Of a stretch of DNA of 64,000 bases, positions 39,801 to 53,168 are shown in pieces. The notes beneath the pieces were generated by a model. The model saw only the letters and a program-made list of their open reading frames with translations, had not been told where the DNA came from and made no database searches. How positions within the stretch are numbered: the first letter of the stretch is position 1; each line of letters begins with the position of its first letter. The position numbers and the translations under genes were made by a program. The DNA comes from Lucifuga dentata (lineage: Eukaryota; Chordata; Actinopteri; Ophidiiformes; Bythitidae), in contig VXCM01002157.1 in assembly GCA_014773175.1 (NCBI GenBank), positions 81,537 through 145,536 of the forward strand, in the 5' to 3' direction.

Positions 39801-40869
39801 TAATTGATTGAAACCTTTTTGAACTTTCTAACTGCTGTGCCGCACTTATATGTTTGGATTGCTGTCCTGTATGTATGTTTGCACTGACACTTTTCACTAT
39901 GGAAGCCTGTTTCTGCCAGTTGGGAAAAAAAAAAAAAAAAAAAAAAAATCTACCACCTTATTTTCCCCCCCATTGTTAAGTACTGTTTTCTCATAATTAT
40001 GAGATAATAAGTTGACTTAGCATACCATAATTATGACTTATCATCTCCTAATTACAACTTAGCATCTCATAATTATGACTTAGTGTCTCATAATTATGAC
40101 TTAGCATCTCGCATTTATGACTTAGCATCTCATAATTATGACTTAGCATCTCATAATTATGACTTAGCATCTCATAATTGTGACTTACAATCTCGTAATT
40201 TAGATTTAGTATCATAACTATGATTTAGCATCTCATAATTATGACTTAGCATCTCATAACTATGACTTAGTGTCTTATAGTTATGAGAAAACAGTACTTA
40301 ACAATGGGAGAAGGAGAAATTTAGAATTTTTTTTCACACATGAAGTTCCTAATGGAAAAACAAAGTTATTTGAAGTTGAAGTTATCCAGTCAGGACCTAG
40401 AAGGTTCCAGCTCAGGTGCGGGTAAAGTAGGGACCAGTGGGGTACTCGTGGACCAGGATTGAGAACCAGTGGTTTAGAGTTTCAGAGTTCAGAGCAAAAA
40501 CAGACAAAATAAAATATTACAGTCCTCTAAAGAAAGATGCAAGATGTTTTCCAGTTACACAAACAGACCATTAGGATTGCTGTGTGACCGTATGATAAAT
40601 GAATCATGTATGTTATTTAGTGCATGATTTCTTGCGTTGTTGCGTGTGCTGCAGCAACTGTCCTCCACCACATGTTCTCATCGTACTTTATTTTAGCAGA
40701 TAAACTCTGTCCGCACTGTCGACATGCAGACTGTGAATAACAAGCAGAGTTTTACCTAAGATGCGACACATACATCTCTGAAATTTGGCTTCTAAAACAT
40801 GCAAACACTCTTAAATTGCTTCATAGGGTACAACTGAAATTCAAATTGTTGCTCAAACAGGCAGGTTTT

Positions 40870-40906
<37 letters not shown>

Positions 40907-43900
40907 ACATTGGACTGAATTTCATCAGTGAATTTGCTGAAACGTTGGCATGGTCTCATCACCGCCTGCAGATGTTCACAAACACCAAATGACTGGTTAT
41001 GATTTACATGTGTGGGAGTTGTGTTCATGTTCATATTTACCCTTTTTTTTTTTTTAATAACTCTGGCGTCTTGACTAGATAGACCAACTCCGGCACAAGG
41101 ATTTGTCATTCCCAGGTTATATGCAGCAGGGAAAACAAAACGCAAAATACAAAGCAAACCAAAATATGGTAATTGTAAGCTACTGAGTATTTTCGGTGTG
41201 ATTTATTACTTTTTTTAAGATGGTGCTCACTGGTTTAGGGAGATCATCCTCATCTGCCGCCATCCAGCTTCTCTGTTTGGTCTGGAAAACAAACCTAATC
41301 TCCTTTTCTGTGTTTAAACATGGCAGCATGGCTGGTTTACTGTGTTTCCTGTGTCGGAGTCGTGGCAGTCGGAGCTCGAGAGTTTTGAATTTCGCTGTTG
41401 GTTAATGCATTTCTCAGCTCGCCCCCTCATAGCAACTTGCAAACTCCACCTTCTGTGGCGTTGACGGGCAGTCTGGGTTGCATCAATTTGTTGGCACACA
41501 CACATCACGTCATCACACACCACAAGGACACACACATGCTGTATGTTAAGGAGAACCCAACCCAATCATCTCAAATTACACAACACTCTTTCCTGTAATC
41601 TCACGTACGAAGACAAGGTCTAAATCAATACTCCAAAAGTATTACAAAAAGTTAAAACACACAACTCAAGTATTCTTTCAAATAGCGTGAGCGATGTTTT
41701 TGTCTCTCCTGCCTCTTTTTCCTCTCATTGGCTCATTGCTGTTCAAGATCTACTCCAACTAGAAGAGCATCTCAGATTTTGTTCAGTCAATTAAACAGGC
41801 TTAAATACATTGGGACATCTGGGATGCTCCAAGATTGGGTAAGGCTGGAACTGTAATCGGAGCTAAAGTTATGTAATCTGAGCTTGACCTTTGACACTGG
41901 GAGGAGGAAGCTGGTTTCTCAAAGTCAGGGTGGTGAGATCAGCTCTATGGCCTTTCGTCACAGGCGCTCTTTTGCAAATAGTTTCTGTTTTGCACCATTC
42001 TGATGAAAATATATCTGTATCATATTTACCCTGTCATTGGACACGTTACGTCATCCATCCATCATCATCCTCAGCACGGCGTCCTTCATCAGCTGGTCTC
42101 CAGATCCTCAGGTGTTTCCTCACATCACCTTGTGTCTTTCTGGATAACTGAATGTCCTTGACAGCAGCCATGATTTCTGTCTTTTTTCTGTCTTCTGTCA
42201 TCATTTCTGTCTTTTTTCTGTCTTTTTATCACTAATAATACTTTTATTTAAGTAAAATTTTGAATGCAGGATGGAGTGCTTTTCCGTTGTGGTGTTCCAG
42301 TTTTTACTTTGTACGTCTACTTCACTGACAGACCAAACCCAAACCATCCCTCGCTGTAATTCTACCTGTGAGCTGCAGTCTCATTCTAAAGGATCCTGAC
42401 ATACTCAGCATGAATGTGGACAAAAACATGCTAAGGGTGGGTTGCACCAAAACGGATTAATTTAAAGTAAGATTAGGGTAGAGCAAATGAGAAAACCATT
42501 AACAGATTTAAAGTTAATATAAGGTAAATCGCACAATTGAATGTGATATTTTCAATTAAAAAGTTGATTAGTAGTTTCTAACCACCATTATACAACAGTT
42601 AGTTCCAACTGAGCATTCTGATTGGACAAGAGGCGTTCCAGGAGTGCTGATATAGAGTATAAATATAGAGTATAACAGCACTGGGACTTTTAACTACGTA
42701 TCACTCCGCTTTACAGGCGTTCTAATAACNATATAGAGTATAACAGCACTGGGACTTTTAACTACGTATCACTCCGCTTTACAGGCGTTCTAATAACCAT
42801 TAATTACATTAACTGGAGACCATCTATGGAGAAGCAAAACGATGGAGCAGCGTTCTGTCCGATCAAGCTGTTAACTCATTTAATCGAATCACATCAGGGG
42901 TTTGAAAATCGAAATTGAAATAGAACTGAATCTGGAGGTCAGAATCGATATCCAGCCCTAAATTTGTGCTTCTTGTTGTCAGTTTTTCACTACAGCACTT
43001 GAATGCAACACTAGGAAGCATTTTCAGATCACTCCATGCTTTTTATTGCGCTTAAATGCAAATATTACACCTGTCATTCTTTTCCGCAGGTTATTCTGCA
43101 TCCAGCACATTAAATAGCTCTGCTGCAGACTGTATGTTTTAGCACATTAATGGTGCTAAAATGTGTGTAAATTAATATATTGTCTTGTGTTTTGATTCTA
43201 ATGTTCATGTATGTATGTAAATGTAAGTTTTTCATCTTATTTGTCACATTTGTTGTTACAGTTCTGAGAAAATGAGCCTTAGTTTCAGGAAATGTCAATA
43301 TTTTCTAAAAAAAAAAAAAAAAANTAAAAAAAAAAAAAAAACTTGTCGTGGAAAATGTTGTTATAAGCCGAATTGTACAGTAAATATGAGGCGTCTCCTT
43401 TAGTCAGGAAATCATTCATCATTTGCTGCATTTCTTTCCTTCTGAAACGTTCAGTTTCAGCTTCATGTGCAAATTAGGATATAAAAGTCCCCATAGAGCT
43501 ACTAACAGGAGGAGAGAGAGATCCTGAATGCAACACACACAAATACACACACTCACACAGCCCTTTTAGCACAGCATTAATCAATAAAGAGCCGCTGGGC
43601 TGTCTGCCATTGACAGACTGTCGTGCTGATACTGCTTTACTATGGAACTTTATTTAGCTCCACACAGAATCTATTGATGCTTAATTGTGTTTGGTGAAAA
43701 CTCACTTTTCTCTTATACTCACACACACACACTAATGCATGCAGACGCTGATGTTTCTGTAATACAGATGTTTCTGTAAAGAACAGGCTAAGTTTAATGA
43801 TGGCGTGTATGTTGAGCCCAGTAAGGTTCTGTTTGGGTGGAGGTGTGTGTGTGTCTGTCAGAATGTGTGTGTAAGTTTGCTAAATTGGCCCCGTGTGTCT

Positions 43901-44768
43901 CCTAATCCTATTTCAGACATGCTGTTAAAGGACCATACCGTCCATTTTGCATGTTTGAGCCTAATACATTTAATTTTCAAACATAACATTACTGACAGTC
44001 ATTTCCCAAAGCATACTACTGGAACGGTGAATTAAAAATGTTTTTCCTACCTTCCAGACCTCCATTGGTTTCAGTTCATTCTGGTACGCTATTAAAATCA
44101 ACTTGTTGATATTGAAACGTTCTTGGGATAGGTAATCCATCATCACCAACAAGACGTGTATTCAGGTTGTTTTTTTTTTAGAAATTCTATAATTTTAGTG
44201 TTTAAGCACAATAAAAAGTGTGGAGTGAATGTATGCCTCCACCAGGGATTATAGTCCCAAAAGAAGACCTGTGTTTATGGAAAAATTTAAAGGACCGTGA
44301 CTTCATAAGGCTGTGTAACTATTAGCAGGAGAAACATGGATTTTTAAGGTGGGTGTATCACTTGAATATTTGATTTTGAAAGCTTAAGAGATTTTGTAAA
44401 ATATCAGGAAAGCTGATAAATGATTGTCAGTAACGTAACATGCATGAAAATTGAATATATTAGGCTCAAACATTCAAAATGGGTGGTATGGTCCTTTAAT
44501 TGGAAAGCATTGCGTCGGTAGCTGAAACTGGCTCAGATCTCTGCAAACGGCGGTGGGAAGCGGCCAGTGCTGATATTTTTGGAACAGTTTGGTCAGAAAT
44601 GAAGCGTTGCCGGTGTTCCGTTGCTGCGATGTGGCGCTCTGCTCCGCGGTTTAATTTTAGCCTCGTGGTTTTAGAAAGCCAAATATCATCTCTGTGATTC
44701 TTTATATATGGATGATACTAACAAACAATAGCATGCCAAGTTAAGGTGTGAACTTGCCTGACAGTTCT

Positions 44769-44830
<62 letters not shown>

Positions 44831-47800
44831 CAGAGTGTTCTTGCAAAAGAGCGTTCAGTGAACTACCCCTGGATAAAGGTTTAAAAAGAAATTGGAGAGC
44901 AAATGTTACGTTGTAAAATCTGACATATTTTTCACTTGACTAGCGTGAATATTAATTTGTTTCATGCAGATGCATTTACACAAGATAAATGAATCTTTCA
45001 CTTTAATTTTCACAGTTGTCACCGCTTCGGTTATTGTGAAAATTGAAATGTAAAGCTCTTAATACTGTTGCACGAGCTCTTTGTTTGCTGAGATGTAATA
45101 TGTAATTTGCATTGGAATTTCTACTGTAAAAATACAGAAATGGTAGATTGGCACAGAATTAAGCTCAGAAAACCTCCACATTTATTACAAATCGCATATT
45201 ATAAACGCCAACAGTCTGACACAATTCTATTCTGATATTTTCTTTCTGTTCAGAATACAGAACAGAGCAGAATACAACTTTAGTGTCCAACATAGGTGGA
45301 CAGTTGTCTTCGATGCACCAAGAAGAAGAAGAAGAAATTGCAGATTTAAATATATTTATGGCAGTTGGAATAAAAGAGATCTTAAAAACTTTTTTGGCTG
45401 CCAGTGGCGCTCTGTAGCGTCTCCCAGATTTCAGACTTTAAACTGAATAAAGGATGGGAGCTTCTTTCAGAATGTTCCTGCTTTATTCATCATCCTGTTG
45501 GTGTAGAGGACATTTGGACATGTGCAGCCTATTTTGTTCTACCCACTATTTTGCTGCTAACAGAACAGTTCTGGTAGTTTTCAGTTGACAGCTTAGTGAG
45601 CATACCAGGCTGGGAGATGAAAAGTTAGAATGCTTTCAATCAGACTTTTATAGACAGTTTCTAAGATCTCTCGTCACACTCCAAGACTACTAAGTGTCCT
45701 GAGGAGATGGAAGTCACTGTGAGCATTTCTTTACAATATACTCTGTGTTTTCAGAGAAGCTAAGTCAGCAATCGAGATATGTCCCAAGATATTTAAAACT
45801 TTCAGCTGTTTTAACCTGTTGCCGGCTCCATTTTAAAGTCTAATTTGGTGCATATGATTAGTTCTTTTGTCTTAGCATTAATCTTTAACTCACTGGTTTG
45901 ACACCAAGTCAGAAGAGCCTTGATGTGTCAGGTACGCGGCTTCATCTGAGGGATCATTGTTCCGTAAGAGGCCGACTGACGCCATGTCATCAGCATACCT
46001 GAACAGACTGAAGCATTGCTCATTAATCATAAAATCATTAGTGAAAAGGGAGAACAGCACAGGGGAAAGGACACGAGCTTGTGGACAGCAGGTCTGACAT
46101 CATCCCATTAAAACAAACCCTCTGTGGGCGGGAGGAAAGGAAATCTTTAATCCATAAAGTTAGCCCACGAGCTACTCCACGATTATAAGCCTTTTTAGAA
46201 GAATGTGTCTTCGTTGAATTAAAAGCCTGACTGAAGTCCACAAATAAAACCCTGGCCGTTACGATGCATAAGCTGTCTAGTGACTGTTGAGCAAAGTCAG
46301 AACAGTGTCATCTCTGCCTCTGCTTCTCTTATGGTCTAGCTGACTCGCTGTAGAAGAGCGAGGACTCTCTCCATGGTTTTACACAGAATGGAGGTGATAG
46401 AAATTAGTCGAAAGTCATTTAAGATCGCAGCCCGTCCATGCGGCTGTGTCTCTACTTCATGGATGTCAGCATGTAAATAAAACCTCGTTCCAGAAATCAC
46501 ACAAAAATGTAGCGTCAGCCTAAAATATTACACAACAGCAAAACTTATAAATAAGATACATGATAGTATAATACATGGAGGAGACTTAGTTTTCAGATGT
46601 ACTGAGTACCTCAAAAAAATTCTTAATTTGACTTTCAAACAGTTAAATGTAAAGACGGTGAATGGAGGTGCGATCTCTCATTCCAGCAAATTAAGGACAA
46701 ATTTGACATTCCTTTCGATTTTTAGAAATTTCATTCAGTCTAAGTTAAAGATGTTCACACAAGATCCATCTTTCTGCAACTGAATATTTGTTAAACGATA
46801 CTAAGCAACTTAAGTTTGCTGCCAAATGCTTCTATAAAGCCCTCTGTAGTCTTACGGAGGACAACTCCAATAAAACTAAGAGACTGTGGGAAGTTGATTT
46901 GGGCACTACAATAGAATCTGCGGACTGGGACGCCTTGTGCAGCCAGCCTTCTGTTGTACTAGCAACTAATGAGGCTTGGGAAAGACAATTCAAACACATA
47001 CACAGGCTGTACATCTCTCCAGAAGCTCTAAGCTGTCAAATCTCTGTAATAAATGCCAAAGCTCAGTGGGTTCTTTGTTCCTTTGCATGTGGAGTTGTCC
47101 ACATATTCAGCGGTTCTGGTCTGGGATTCTCCTACAGTTCAACAAAATCTTTAAATGTTCCCTCCAGCTTGGGCCAAAGACTTGTGTGTTGGGTTTAAAT
47201 GATGAACTGCCTGCCAATTTTCGCAACAAAAGTTTACTGTATATTCTACTATATTATGCCNTAAATGATGAACTGCCTGCCAATTTTCGCAACAAAAGTT
47301 TACTGTATATTCTACTATATTATGCCCGAAAGTGCATTTTAGTGTTGTGGGCTACTGACAAGGTTCCATCATCACAACAATGGCTTCAAACGGTGACAAG
47401 CATCATTCCATTTGAAGCCTTCTTCTTATCTTCTTCTTATTTTATCGGATCTGGAACCCTTACCTGGAATAGCTGGGAAATGAAAATGCCCAAAGGATAA
47501 TGGCAGGGCTGTTGGTCTTGGCCTGGAGAAATACTCCGGAACTGTAGAAGCTCTCAAATACCCCTCCCCCCCCCNGTCATTAAAAAAAAAAAAAAGACAG
47601 TGAATAAGTATGTAACTATAGCATCCATATTTTACCCTTTTATAAATGAATATGTTATAAATGTTGAGTTTCTACGAGCAGAAGTGTTAATGTAATGTAC
47701 AGTGGGGATCTGTCTAATCGCTGGTGATCGTGTGTGTTTTCAGATCTGTGTAAGAACCGTCTGTGCGAGCTGCCGGAGGAGCTCTGCCAGTTCATCTCTC

Positions 47801-50285
47801 TGGAGACTCTGAGCCTTTACCACAATGGGATGCGTTTGCTGTCCCCCAGCCTGGGCAACCTGCAGGCCCTCACCTACCTCAACGTCAGGTATCAAACCAA
47901 AAAAAAAAACACTAAATCAAAGCTACAGCGACTACTCTGTCGGCCAAGTTTACCATCAAATGCACGATTACACGACCACGCACACGCAACCTGATTCCCA
48001 TCTTTTATCACGTGACATGAAGATAAATTTACCCTTTACGTCTTCACGAAGCACATGGAATCGGAAATTTTCAGATCCATTTAGGGCCACATGCGTCTGA
48101 GGAAATAAATTGGATACGTATCAGATAACCTCAAATTGGAATCAATTCAATGATCAATACAATTCTAAAATTTAACATTCCAGTTGTATGATTTGGAAGT
48201 ACAGTTTGACTGTAACGTGTATGGGGGGCTCAAATGTGCAAAATTACCAGAATTGTCCTTTAAAGCAGAATAAAACATAACAACATGCAGGTTGTAAAGG
48301 GCAGTATCAGTGTTTTTGCAAGTAGTTTAGTTTAAACTTCACGTTAGATGTTTTCAGATGCACGTTGCAGCATTTTTCCAATATTCCGCTAGGTTTCCAT
48401 CCACATTGGATTGTGTTGAGATGTGTGATCAGTAACACAATCAAGTTTGCATAGTCTGCGTGGCGTTTCATTTGCCCGTGCAGATTTATTTAAAGAGTCT
48501 GCCAAGCTTGTAATGATAATGGTGTAATTCCTAAAAAAACACAATAACTACACAGCGTTACATTAAATAAGCGCTGCAATAACTGATGAAGCTTCTCTAA
48601 TGTTAATCAGAGTACCGTGTCACGTTAAGCTAGCATTGTTGTCAGGTGAGTCTCAGGTAAAAACCCATGAAGATCAGCATCTTAATGAGCTGCTTCATAT
48701 TTAATAAAATTTGATGAAATGAAATTTAGTACCAGACTGACTGGCCCAGATTCATAAACAGTAGCTCATGATTTACCGTGTCGATATGCGCAAATATTGT
48801 CCTGCAGCCATGTTCCCTCATCCATAAACGTCTGTTAGCAGCATCTTTTTTGCCTATATTTTGCCTGTATCTGATTTTGTTGTTCAGCATATATAACAGT
48901 GGTTCATATCTGATACATGCTTTGACCTTTGACCTGTAGCAGCAGGATGCAGCTACACATGCCACATTTCTGAGACGCATGTGAACAAAGTGCTAAAACT
49001 ATTTAAAATCTGATCAGCAGGTTAAAACTTCCACATGCAGAGAGAAACATCTGATATGTTGTGTGAGCGTTTATCTCTCCATCAGGACACGTATGTTCAT
49101 CGGTTAATCACAGAGGAGAAGCGGGTGGAGTTGGAGTTTTGCTGCTGTAACAGGAGCCTGTTATCACACGCCAACACATCTATTTGACATAAACACACAT
49201 CAGCATGTCTGATATATATAGCATGTCCTCCATTTCTGTTTACAGAGAGCGTCATCATATTGATGCTGACATCATCATATGCAGAGAAAGCAGAACGTTA
49301 CGTAGGAGTTGGAATGGGAAGGAAATTCTGATCTGTGGATTTAGCAGTCACATTAGTGGATATGCGATATCCGATTTATTTCCACATATGCAAGAAGCCC
49401 AAAACAGATCTAAGAATATCTGATTCCATGTGACTTTTTACCATTTACATCTTCAGGAAGCTTGTCCGATACGTGTCACATGTGAAAAAAGATCAGAATC
49501 AGATCGGATGTGTTTGTAAATGTAGCCTGTCTTGAACGTATGTCCTTAGTTACATGTCAGGAAATGATTCATAAAACACACTGTCACACAAAACTTATTT
49601 ATAACCTAATCTGTGCGTCTGTGCGCCCCTGCTCTGAAGCAGAAATTATGTTTCTTTGCCATTTTAACGTGTAAATGTTGCTTTAAAACCAGATGAATCA
49701 GGATAAATCGTGACTCGTAAATATGAAGCAGCTCATTAACACGCTGATCTTCATTGAATTTTACCTGTGACATCGCTATCTTAATGTGACACACTGCTCT
49801 GATTAACGTGAGAGAAGCTTCATGAATGAGCTTCAGTCATCACGACGCTTATTTTAATGCGACACTGAGTACTTAGCATGATTTTTTTTTTTTTTTTTTT
49901 TTTTTTTAATAAGAATCTGGCCCTACGTCTGTTAATCGTATGTAATATGTGACGCTGTTATTTTTGCGTGTCGGGTTAGCTTAACTTGCTGGATGTGTTG
50001 ATGTGCAAAGTCTCTGTTAACACAAATGAAACTGACAGCAACAAATTCAGTGTTACGCCTTCGAAATCCAACACAGCTTTGCGCCAGGCCCAGGCGTGTG
50101 CAAATAGAATGACGTGTGTGTGTGTGTGTGTGTGTGTACGTGTGTGTACAGTCGTAATCTTTTGTCAGGTTTACCCCCGTCAGTGTTCCAGCTTCCTCTG
50201 CTGCGAGTGCTCATCGTCAGCAACAACAAGCTGTCTGCGCTGCCTGCCTCCATACACTCCCTCACACACCTCCGCCAGCTGGTAT

Positions 50286-50332
<47 letters not shown>

Positions 50333-50529
50333 AGGCACCCTCTCAGCACATTTTTCTGTACTTCAACTGTGGCAAAATAGATAGGGATAGGGTTGTTGTG
50401 ATATACCAGTATTGACGATAACTGTGATATTTAAAAAATGAAAATATTGATATCACGTGAATAATACACATATGATAATATCGTGTAAATAATCCAGCGC
50501 CTCTTAAATCATTTCAGTTTCTTTCCATT

Positions 50530-50575
<46 letters not shown>

Positions 50576-53072
50576 NNNNNNNNNNNNNNNNNNNNNNNNN
50601 NNNNNNNNNNNNNNNNNNNNNNNNNNNNNNNNNNNNNNNNNNNNNNNNNNNNNNNNNNNNNNNNNNNNNNNNNNNNNNNNNNNNNNNNNNNNNNNNNNNN
50701 NNNNNNNNNNNNNNNNNNNNNNNNNNNNNNNNNNNNNNNNNNNNNNNNNNNNNNNNNNNNNNNNNNNNNNNNNNNNNNNNNNNNNNNNNNNNNNNNNNNN
50801 NNNNNNNNNNNNNNNNNNNNNNNNNNNNNNNNNNNNNNNNNNNNNNNNNNNNNNNNNNNNNNNNNNNNNNNNNNNNNNNNNNNNNNNNNNNNNNNNNNNN
50901 NNNNNNNNNNNNNNNNNNNNNNNCCCCCCCCACACACACACACACGTGACTAGCTAGCTAGCTAGCTACTACCATAGTGTGTGGCTCCTCCTGCTGCGCT
51001 AAGTCATGATGGAGTAGATGACAGAGTGAGACGTTCTACGCTAACCTGAAAAAGCTAGCTGCCAGTGTGGAGTTTTTAGGATTCGGTAACAAAGACAGGA
51101 AGTTAGTAGACGCCCCAGTCTGCAGGAAATGCTGATCAACAGGAACCGCAAAAGGGGGCGATACCACCAACCTGTTCACCACCTTCACCTCCATCATCCT
51201 GCAGATTTCACCACGGTAGAGACAGGAAGTAGCAGTTAGCTTGCTAGCCCTGAAACAGGAAATGTTCCATGAAGGTGTTAGCTGTGTTGTTAAAGCTAAG
51301 TTCTCATGGCGTTGGACTTGACAGGATTCTCTCTCTCCTGGTTATTTGTTAGATTTGTGGATCTTTTGTTTATAAGGTCATCTGGTTCCTTTACACCATC
51401 CTTTAAGGTGGAATTGCTCTTTTTGTAGCTTTAGTTCTGGTTACAGACTCTCTCCACCTCCCTACACTCCTATTTGGAGTCTAATTCATTTGACAAAAAA
51501 GAGATAAAACACACAATAAACAAAGTTAAAGATGAATTTGACTGATAGGAATATTTTTTTTTTCAGATTTTCTATAGAAATTATGATAATATCGTTATTG
51601 TGAATTCTTTTGGCCACGATAATCATGTAGTGAAGATCTGATATCGTGACAGCCTGCTTCTGAGCTTCCTGGTGTTATTTTGGTTCAGTGATGCATCATG
51701 ATGATGAATGCATGCTCAGTCTATGGAAACGTGGCATTGCAGCAAGGCTAAAACTTGGTTTATACCTCACATTGTTGCCAGTGGGTGAGGGGCGAGCGCC
51801 ACATATGACGTAATCATGGCGCCCTGGGCCTCTGCGACGTCGTGTCATGGGGTCATTTGTAACGGGGTGCGAGTGGTGCACTGTTAAAAAAAAACAAAAA
51901 ACGGAGGAGTTGGAGGGTCGATTTGCCGAGCTGGTGCGTCCACATGAACGTCTTTCTGCCTCGTCCCTGAGACATTACAAGGACCTGCACATGACCCAAA
52001 ACTCCTGCAACGAAATGGCAACTGGCAAAGATACGAGTTTTTGCTGTAAAACTTTGGAAAAATATATTTAAAAGCATTTATTAGTGTTTATTTATCAGGG
52101 ACAATGCTCATTGATCATCAGTAAAACAATACAGTGTAAATGAGCCAGAGTTAGCCCAAGAGGCTAATTTTCATCTGCATCCCTGGCCAGATGTTAAAAA
52201 GGCACCAAATATGTGGGATCGTTTTGTGACGACTTCCTGCTTGACATGGTATTTTCTCTACGCTGCCCCCTGTCCTTCTAGAGAATATTGCAACGGAGAA
52301 TGCAGCAAGTACAAAATGCGTGGAAGCACGTGATGACGGCGACAGAACCCTCATGAAACGATTACCGAGACTTAACGCAGATAGACAGTAGAACCACAGG
52401 AACCAGATCCGAGTTTACATGTGCATCCTGACATGTGTCCACATGAGGAAAAACAGCTAAATGCACTGTAACACGTCAGCGTGATGCAGATGTGGTCTGA
52501 CTCCATGTCTGATCTCAGGTGTAAAGCTGCAGTTAGTTCAGACGTGATGCTGAATCTGACTCAGGTGTGTAGCTGCACAAACGCAGACAGGTGTGAGTTA
52601 CTTTGGTGTAAATGTGGGTGTGGATGTCGTTTATGTGTCACAGATCAGATTTTAGCATGTAAATGTCCAGATCCATGAAACATGAAGATTTGCACACGTT
52701 AACATCAGTCACTTTGTTTCGTTTCTTATCAGCCTCAGGATTCCTGCTGCCTCATCACTGCTTTCTGCTGTCTCACTCTCTGTCTCACCCTCTGTCTCAC
52801 TCTATCTCACTGTTTCTCTCTCTCTATTTCACTCTCTCTATCTCACTCTCTCACTCTCTGTCTTACTCACTTTCACGCACTCTCTCACTGTCTTACTGTT
52901 TCACTCATTCTCTCTCTCTGTCTCACTCTGCCTGTCTCACTCTCTGTCTCACATCTGTCTCACTGTTTCACTTTCTCACTCTCGCTTTGTCTCACACCGT
53001 CTCACTCTTATCTCACTCTCTCACTCTCTCTCTTTGTATTACTCTCTCTGTCTCACGTCTCTAACTGTTTCA

Positions 53073-53104
<32 letters not shown>

Positions 53105-53136
53105 TCTCTGTCTCACTCTCAGGACGTGAGCTGTAN

Positions 53137-53168
<32 letters not shown>

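Larger units (their letters stand above)
39303..40475. mobile_element. hAT MITE interrupted by a LINE and a tandem-repeat element
   Basis: Left piece ACTGCATATTTTCCATCTCTC (about 39308-39395) matches the 24721 MITE. The right terminus ACCAGGATTGAGAACCAGTGG is at about 40452-40472. Between them lie a poly-A-ended LINE piece and a 340-bp TIR element. Confidence 0.6.

Noticed and set aside
50509..50945. Poly-Gly ORFs of ~140 codons
   Set aside because: Poly-C run and Ns of an assembly gap.
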